From Symsagittifera roscoffensis (taxonomy: Eukaryota; Xenacoelomorpha; Acoela; Convolutidae): a stretch of 64,000 nt of DNA. Shown piece by piece: positions 58,722 to 64,000 of this stretch. Under the pieces are notes generated by a model. It worked only from the letters and a program-made list of their open reading frames with translations, did no database searches and was not told the DNA's origin. The DNA lies in contig NC_087069.1 of assembly GCF_963678635.1 (NCBI RefSeq), positions 6,369,472-6,433,471 of the forward strand, in the 5' to 3' direction. Both the position numbers and the translations under genes were made by a program. Numbering within the stretch: position 1 is the stretch's first letter; the number at the start of each line of letters is the position of its first letter.

Positions 58722-58870
58722 CTAGTAATGGAATTTGTCTTTTTGATAATATCTTTATAAATGACGACAAGGAATTTTAGTTTTTTTTTCGGATTAGATT
58801 AAATACAAGATTAGATTTTGAAATCTCAATTAAAACTTACAAGCTCACGACTAATTTTTATGCAATAAAT

Positions 58871-58925
58871 CAGGGGCGGATTTAGGGGGGACTTCGCGCT
58901 ACTTGCGCATCTGCTATGCTTTGAT
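58871..58925. mobile_element. hAT-like element end (fragment)
   Basis: CAGGGGCGGATTTAGGGGGG matches the terminus of the family above; only one end is visible. Confidence 0.45.
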
Positions 58926-59005
58926 TATATAACACATTATGTCACAAATTATAATCCATTATTATAAATTCGACTGTTTTCCTCATTGCCATCATGAATA
59001 CTCAC

Positions 59006-59167
59006 ATCCTGCCTCGTCCTGATAGTGCCATGGCGTGGCTCCCCCGTATTGCCCACAGTCATTGTACCCATCACACACTTTGGTGTAGTCCACACACTGC
59101 ACTATGGTCCCTGCTGGGTTCCTACACGCAAACTGGGTCGATGTACAGGTGAAGGACGCGTCATGGC
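59006..59167 (-). CDS. Exon E3: LDLa module with long final loop
   Basis: A 162-base phase 1-1 exon, acceptor TTTTTATAG, donor GTGAGT. It encodes an LDLa module (CTSTQFACRNPAG, then CDGYNDCGQYGG) whose final cysteine spacing is 16 residues, the longest in the gene, ending in DEAG. The other spacings are normal. The antisense of this exon has no competing coding signal. Confidence 0.83.
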
Positions 59168-59194
59168 CTATAAAAATATCATTATCCACATAGA

Positions 59195-59275
59195 GAATAG
59201 TTAGCATAGTGGAAAGACGGGGTGACTTACAGATGGCCAGATCTAGGATCGATTCCCTGCCATGGCAAGAATAGA
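59195..59275 (+). repeat. tRNA-derived sequence
   Basis: TTAGCATAGTGGAAAGACGG and AGGATCGATTCCCTGCC resemble A and B boxes on the plus strand. Confidence 0.45.
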
Positions 59276-59820
59276 GTGCGTAAGGACTAGTTTTAGTTGA
59301 CTTCCTCAGCATGGCCAATTTAGGCTGCAATAGTACCACGTAAAATTTCTAGACGCAAAAAAGACCTGCTTTAAAACTCCAAAACTTGAGATTCACCCGG
59401 GAAAAATTAAATCAGGCTGGAATCTGGAAATGACAGAAGCCGACTATTCTTAATTATTTGCTTTTTATGGAGAACTTAGGACAATGAAAGAGAATCAAGA
59501 CACGAGGCGTTCAGATTTTTTCGGCGAAAACGCTGCTGTTCCCCTGCATAAGAAAATTTCCTGGGTAAGGACTGCACGCTTTGTTCCTTTTTCTGAAAAA
59601 AAGAGGTATTCCAAGAACCCAATCAATATAATTCCTAAGCTAAAAATTTCATAATTTGTTTTTTTTTTGCCATGAGAAAAAGAAATAGAAATTTGGCGTT
59701 CTGTTCTTCCAAGATGGGTTTGCTTTTTTTGAAAAATGTTTGCAAATTTTAAACAAAATGGTCCGTTCTTGAAAACAATTTAAATATTTATTTTGGGTAA
59801 TTTCAAAATTCAAAACCCAC

Positions 59821-59970
59821 ATCCGAGTTCGTCTCTGAATCTGGTGAGGTCTTGGGTGGCCCCACAGTCATTGACCCCGTCACACAAACTGGCCTTTGCC
59901 ACGTTCACTGAGCGGTAGGTGGTTGTCCCGTCGTCATGGAAACAGGAGTACTGCGGGTGTGTCAGGAAAC
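59821..59970 (-). CDS. Exon E2: LDLa module with long final loop
   Basis: A 150-base phase 1-1 exon, acceptor GCAACAG, donor GTGGGT. Residues include CFLTHPQYSCFHDDG near the start and CDGVNDCGATQDLTRF later. The last two cysteines are separated by 14 residues instead of the usual 8, while the acidic DELG before the final Cys is kept. The extra loop may alter ligand contact but should leave the calcium cage. Confidence 0.83.
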
Positions 59971-60336
59971 CTGTTGCGAAACAGTTATAGTTAAAATCTG
60001 CAAGAGAGAAAAAGATACATTTTGCACCAAAAATAAGGTGGGTAAGGACATCTACATTAAAGAAATAGGAGAAAAAATTGAATTCGTCACCCTAAAATCA
60101 GGGTGAAAAATTGAATTCAGCGTTTCATTTTAATAATTGTTTCGTAAATTCATTAAGACGACTAATCTTTCAGCTAATTATGACCCCTTCAAAATTAGGA
60201 ACTGAAGTATTAGGAACTGAAAATTCGTATAACTGAAGTAGATGCAATATGTATACAAAAAAGCAATGGACCTGACCCCCCTCCAATCAATAGGCTACTG
60301 ATACCCCCCTGACAGGATACTATGTGTTGTACTGAC

Positions 60337-60483
60337 AGTTGTACTCGTCGCTGAAGTCCCCGCAGTCGTTCACTCCGTCACAGAGGGTGGTGTTGGCCTT
60401 GCAGCCATTCGCCTCTGGTCTGGTGCCGTCATTGAAGCCGCACAGGAACTCGTTCGCCGCACAATTGGTCGTACCCGCTTCGC
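60337..60483 (-). CDS. Exon E1: LDLa module
   Basis: A 147-base exon entered and left in phase 1. Acceptor CCGTATAG, donor GTCAGT. It encodes a canonical LDLa module with six cysteines and the calcium-site motif CDGVNDCGDFSDEYNC (the last Cys codon is split by the next intron). This is the most upstream exon I can assign firmly; its first codon is split, so coding sequence must exist further upstream, to the right. Confidence 0.85.
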
Positions 60484-62973
60484 CTATACGGGGGGCAAGT
60501 TAATTACAAACAATATATGGGGGCAAGGTAATAAATTTACTAAAGAGGACATAGTTTAGTAAGTTTATTACTACACTAGGAGTATGTTTTTAGTTGTTTA
60601 TTATTATTTATTAGCTATTTATAGAAATTATTTTCTTAGACCATTGGAACATTTGATAGAACAGTTGGAGCTGTTTAGTTAGTATAGATTCTAAATACTT
60701 CTAGGAAATAACTTATAACATAAAAATAACAAACTAGAATTAATTTAAAAAATAAATTTAAAAAAGAATAAAAGGAAAAATAGTAATATATATCTACAAT
60801 ATACTGTAAATGAATCAACAAGGACAAAAAAAAGAAAAAAGATTGTAAAAAAGGATACAAAATGAACAATTTAAATGATAGGATATAAAATGACTAAAAA
60901 GAAGAAGATTACATTAAAAAACCCATTCATTAATTAAAAACTGAATGAAAAATAAAATAAAAACTTTGGGATGAAATTATAAAGAAAAAAAGACGAAATC
61001 AAGACGTGTCTGTCTTCAAATCAATGCAGCCAATCGGCCCTCGTCCGATGAGCCAATTTTGAACCGTGAAAAGTGAATCACATCCTCCGAGTATGTAAGT
61101 ATGTTCCGACCGTCTCTGCTCCTGGTCCGTTTTTTCGATATCTGAAATTAAAGAGTTGGTGTATCCCTCAGAGTTTACGAAACTTTAATTTCAGCAGAAT
61201 ACTTTCAGCGTCTGCTTAAACCGTAAGTTTGCTCACTTTTGAGCCAGTTTCCTGCAACTCGCAATATTTTTAGAGTTAAAATCAAAATATCTTTTTCATG
61301 CAAATAATATTCAAACAACGGATCGACAAACAAACTTAAAGAAAAAAGTTCTTCCATGATAAAAAAACTCACCAAATTTGCTGAATTTTCCCTATCTGGT
61401 AACGCTAGAAAGTAAATTTTGAAAACAAAAGCTGCACAAATATCAATTTTCTTGACTTGTAAGTAATTTTTAGTAACCAAAAGCTATAAAACATGCTCAA
61501 TTTGACAATTTGCGAATAAAAATGAGAAAGTGGACAAAAAATAAGAAGCAATTATCAAACTAAAGCTAAAACTCAAGATAAAAAGCAGCAAAAACTGAAC
61601 AATTGAAAATATTAAACGCAGTCGACTAGTTGTCGCAGACAAAAAAAGTAGCAGTTTAAGAATACTTATTCGAAGACAGTTGAGCAAAAAATGATAATTA
61701 CATTCAAAACACCACTTTTAATATGTGCATTGAGTAGTTTCAATTTCTGACAAAAGTAAGTAAAATATCAAGTTTTGTGTGTGATAGACTGTCGTCAAAA
61801 ATCCTTTGACGTCAATAAGAATTGGCAAACTTTCCAAAAAATGACATTTTATGAAGTCTTTATTATAATTAATCTATATTAAGAAGTCTGCTTTTTTTGA
61901 GCAGAAGCGCATAAGCAATTTTAAAAATACGCTTCACTTGCATTTATATTTCTTATGTATAAAAATAAAGCAAAATTTTATTTTTTTGGCGGAAAATCGC
62001 ATTCACGATACATGCTAAAACATCGGACTTAGCCAACACAAGGCGCGCGACTAATTTACAGACTTTCAAAGTCGCGCCGATAAAATATTTGCGCGAAAGA
62101 AAATATCGCGTTACTTTTGCGTTTTTTAAAACCTGCTTGCTCTAATTTTGGGTATTTTCTGGGCTGAATATGTTTTTTGAGAGTTTGGTTATGGTTTAAT
62201 AGCCGCGGACATTGTAAAGTCGCACTTTTCTGGAAAATAGTTGCCAAAAGTTGAAAATCTGGATGTAGGGTTGCAATCATTTGGAAATTAGTCGAAGAGT
62301 CCGCTACAGTCCGGAAGTTAGGCGCAAACCTGGAAGCTACACATTAATTCAAAAAAAAATAGAGAAGCGATTTAATTGAAAAAAAAATAGTGGTGTTTGA
62401 GAATTTGAGATCACATTGTGGAAGCTTCAAAAACTAATTCAACGGCTAATCATTTGTAAAACTTGTGCATTGCAATGAAACCCCCCTTTTGCAATGAGTC
62501 GGGTGGGGGCTAACAAGATTTCTCACGTTGAGTTTTAATGTCACAAGCTTGTTTGTGTTTTGCTTCAAAAATGGATTTACAACCATGATTAAGCATGGAT
62601 TTAAAGCGCGTTTTAGTAGTTTTTGTCTGACAATAGGCGCAACAATTCAAAGAATCATATAAAACTGAAACTGACAGATATGATAAACTAACTCTACCTA
62701 AATCTTATCTCTTATCTGATATCCCAATATCAATTCACACTGAATCTAAAGATGTGAAAATACGCTTTCAAAAATCTGATTTACAACCATGCGAATTTTA
62801 TTTCAAAGTTTATAGGTTCAAATAGTACCTTAGTTTAGTTCCAGGATTGATGTTTTTGAATGAGGCCAAACTTATAACAATCATCTCAGATTGTTTTTTA
62901 CACGAGACTAGTTGGTTTTCCATACAAATTAGTCTCCATTGAAACTGACAAAATCAGGATATTCATCTAAGAA
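60484..62973. other. Region between the two genes
   Basis: Should contain the 5' part of the LDLa gene (or an intron of it) and the promoter of the plus-strand gene. Apart from the weak candidate exon at 61082-61141 I could not identify coding sequence, a TATA box or a signal peptide. Confidence 0.5.
61082..61141 (-). CDS. Possible extra upstream exon of the same gene
   Basis: A 60-base stretch with a good acceptor (TTAATTTCAG), a weak donor (GTGATT) and phases 1-1, which would fit E1. It contains no cysteine or recognised motif. Only the phase and acceptor support it, so it may be chance. Confidence 0.22.
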
Positions 62974-63223
62974 ATGAACTCCCTCAACGTTTTGATAATT
63001 TTGCTGTCCCACTTTTGTTCCGTCCAATCTTGGAAACTTCCCGAGTTAATCAGAGAAAACGAGACTAAAAACAACAAAACTTTCGAAACTCGTTTGAAAA
63101 GCGACAGAGGAGTTAAACAGTCGCTCAGAATAATCCACGGGGATGTTTCGAACCCGGGCGATTATCCTTTTGTGGTTAGTTTAATGCAACAAGAGTACGA
63201 CGAGATGAAGCATTTCTGCGCAG
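62974..63223 (+). CDS. Serine-protease-like protein, exon 1
   Basis: Starts with ATG and a likely signal peptide (MNSLNVLIILLSHFCSVQS). A propeptide follows, then the activation-type site R-IIHGDVSNPGDYPFVV, the N-terminal motif of chymotrypsin-family chains. It ends at HFCAG with donor GTGGGG in phase 1. Transcription diverges from the LDLa gene. The protein would be secreted; the rest of the gene lies to the right of the window. Confidence 0.78.
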
Positions 63224-63548
63224 GTGGGGGTTCTTTTCTCTTATACGACCCAAAATTGTTCTTTTTTTTTGCAAAATGGACCAAAAAATGTTCAAATCTG
63301 ATTGTTAAATTAAGATCTTTTGAAGCATCTTTTACTTGAACTGACCAAAACTTAGTCCATTTTGGCAGATTATTTGATTTTAGCCAGTCATTAAATGTGA
63401 GCGTTTAAATTTTGTTCGCATATTTTGAGAAATCGAATTTTTGTGCTTTTTAAATAAAAAGGACCAAGATTAGTTCAGGCAAAAGAAAAAAACTAAAACT
63501 CATTTCGAAAAATAGCTAAATTGGGACGTATAAGAGAAAAAACTGCAG

Positions 63549-63717
63549 GTGTTATTTATAACGAGTACACAGTCATAACTTCTGCATCGTGTATTGAGAA
63601 CAGACTAGAGAGTGATAATGTGTGGGCTTTGGCTGGTGTCTTTGACCTTGAGAACCCAAGTGGGAGTGAAATGTACTCCAAAGTGATTTCATTCAAGCCT
63701 CATGGGAGCTACAAAAG
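63549..63717 (+). CDS. Serine-protease-like protein, exon 2 (catalytic His replaced)
   Basis: A 169-base exon, phase 1 in and phase 2 out, acceptor AACTGCAG, donor GTTAGT. It reads GVIYNEYTVITSASC, which aligns with the block that normally ends in AAHC around the catalytic histidine; here the residue is Ser. It continues WALAGVFDLENPSGSE and VISFKPHGSYK. Loss of His means the protein is probably an inactive serine protease homologue. The Asp and Ser of the triad are outside the window. A possible next acceptor (TTGTTGCAG) lies at 63988-63996. Confidence 0.75.
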
Positions 63718-64000
63718 GTTAGTATCTCTTCCATGTATTATTCTACCATCGTTAAAATTATAAAAGCAGTATTCAATATAAACGCAAAAAATACACTGAT
63801 TTTTGTGAAAACTTCAAAAATTATGTGTTTCTGTTTTTAGGGGACATTTTTTACTGTTTTGCTGAAATCTCTTTCTCTCGCTCTTCTCTCGTGAAAAAAA
63901 AACACGCATAAGAAACACGCACATAGAGTCCTTTCCCCTTCATCTCCAATGACCCATGCGAGTTTGAAATGGTGGACTCAAAATTAATTGTTGCAGGTAC

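Larger units (their letters stand above)
670..60483 (-). other. Large LDLa-CUB-cadherin gene (partial, 27 joined exons)
   Basis: Overview of the main gene. The exons listed below share GT donors, AG acceptors and matching phases across every junction, giving one open frame of about 1,300 residues. The order is some 22 LDLa modules, one CUB domain, then cadherin sequence. LDLa modules are small calcium-binding, three-disulphide domains; CUB and cadherin modules are also extracellular, so the product is inferred to be a cell-surface or matrix protein that binds ligands or other cells. No EGF or beta-propeller modules were seen, so it is not a typical LDL-receptor or LRP protein. The 3' end lies beyond the left edge, and the true 5' start with signal peptide was not identified. 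I do not recognise a named orthologue. Confidence 0.85.

Overview
The window is invertebrate animal nuclear DNA. It is AT-rich, uses the standard code and GT-AG introns, and is full of transposon debris. The sequence alone does not fix the phylum.

Almost all of it (about 670-60483) is one large gene read on the minus strand. I reconstruct 27 short exons whose splice phases join in one continuous frame. From the 5' end (high coordinates) they encode about 22 LDL-receptor class A (LDLa) modules, then a CUB domain split over two exons, then cadherin-type sequence that runs off the left edge. About 3.9 kb is coding, spread over 60 kb. A 200-base run of N at 49906-50105 hides at least half of one LDLa module. 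At 62974 a separate gene starts on the plus strand; it encodes a secreted serine-protease-like protein whose catalytic histidine is replaced.

The most unusual region is 9297-22290. About 6.5 kb carrying one LDLa exon, both CUB exons and an intronic BEL/Pao retroelement is present twice in direct tandem, with 5-base microhomology at the junction. The duplicated exon set starts in phase 2 and ends in phase 1, so including both copies hits a stop at once. The downstream copy has also lost a splice donor and a conserved LDLa glycine. I infer that the left copy is skipped and decaying, unless the duplication is an assembly artefact.

A complete but disabled Ty3/gypsy element (25054-31748, plus strand) lies in another intron. 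It has 337-base LTRs, an ACCAT target duplication and near-identical LTRs. The exon at 32651-32828 is flanked on both sides by minisatellites whose units contain decayed copies of its own splice sites.

The remaining introns hold many short non-autonomous elements: Tc1/mariner-like long-TIR elements, hAT-like elements (one with a perfect 8-base target duplication), palindromic MITEs, a roughly 500-base repeat rich in hairpins, and tRNA-derived SINE-like pieces. I see no CRISPR array, operon, rRNA or other prokaryotic feature.
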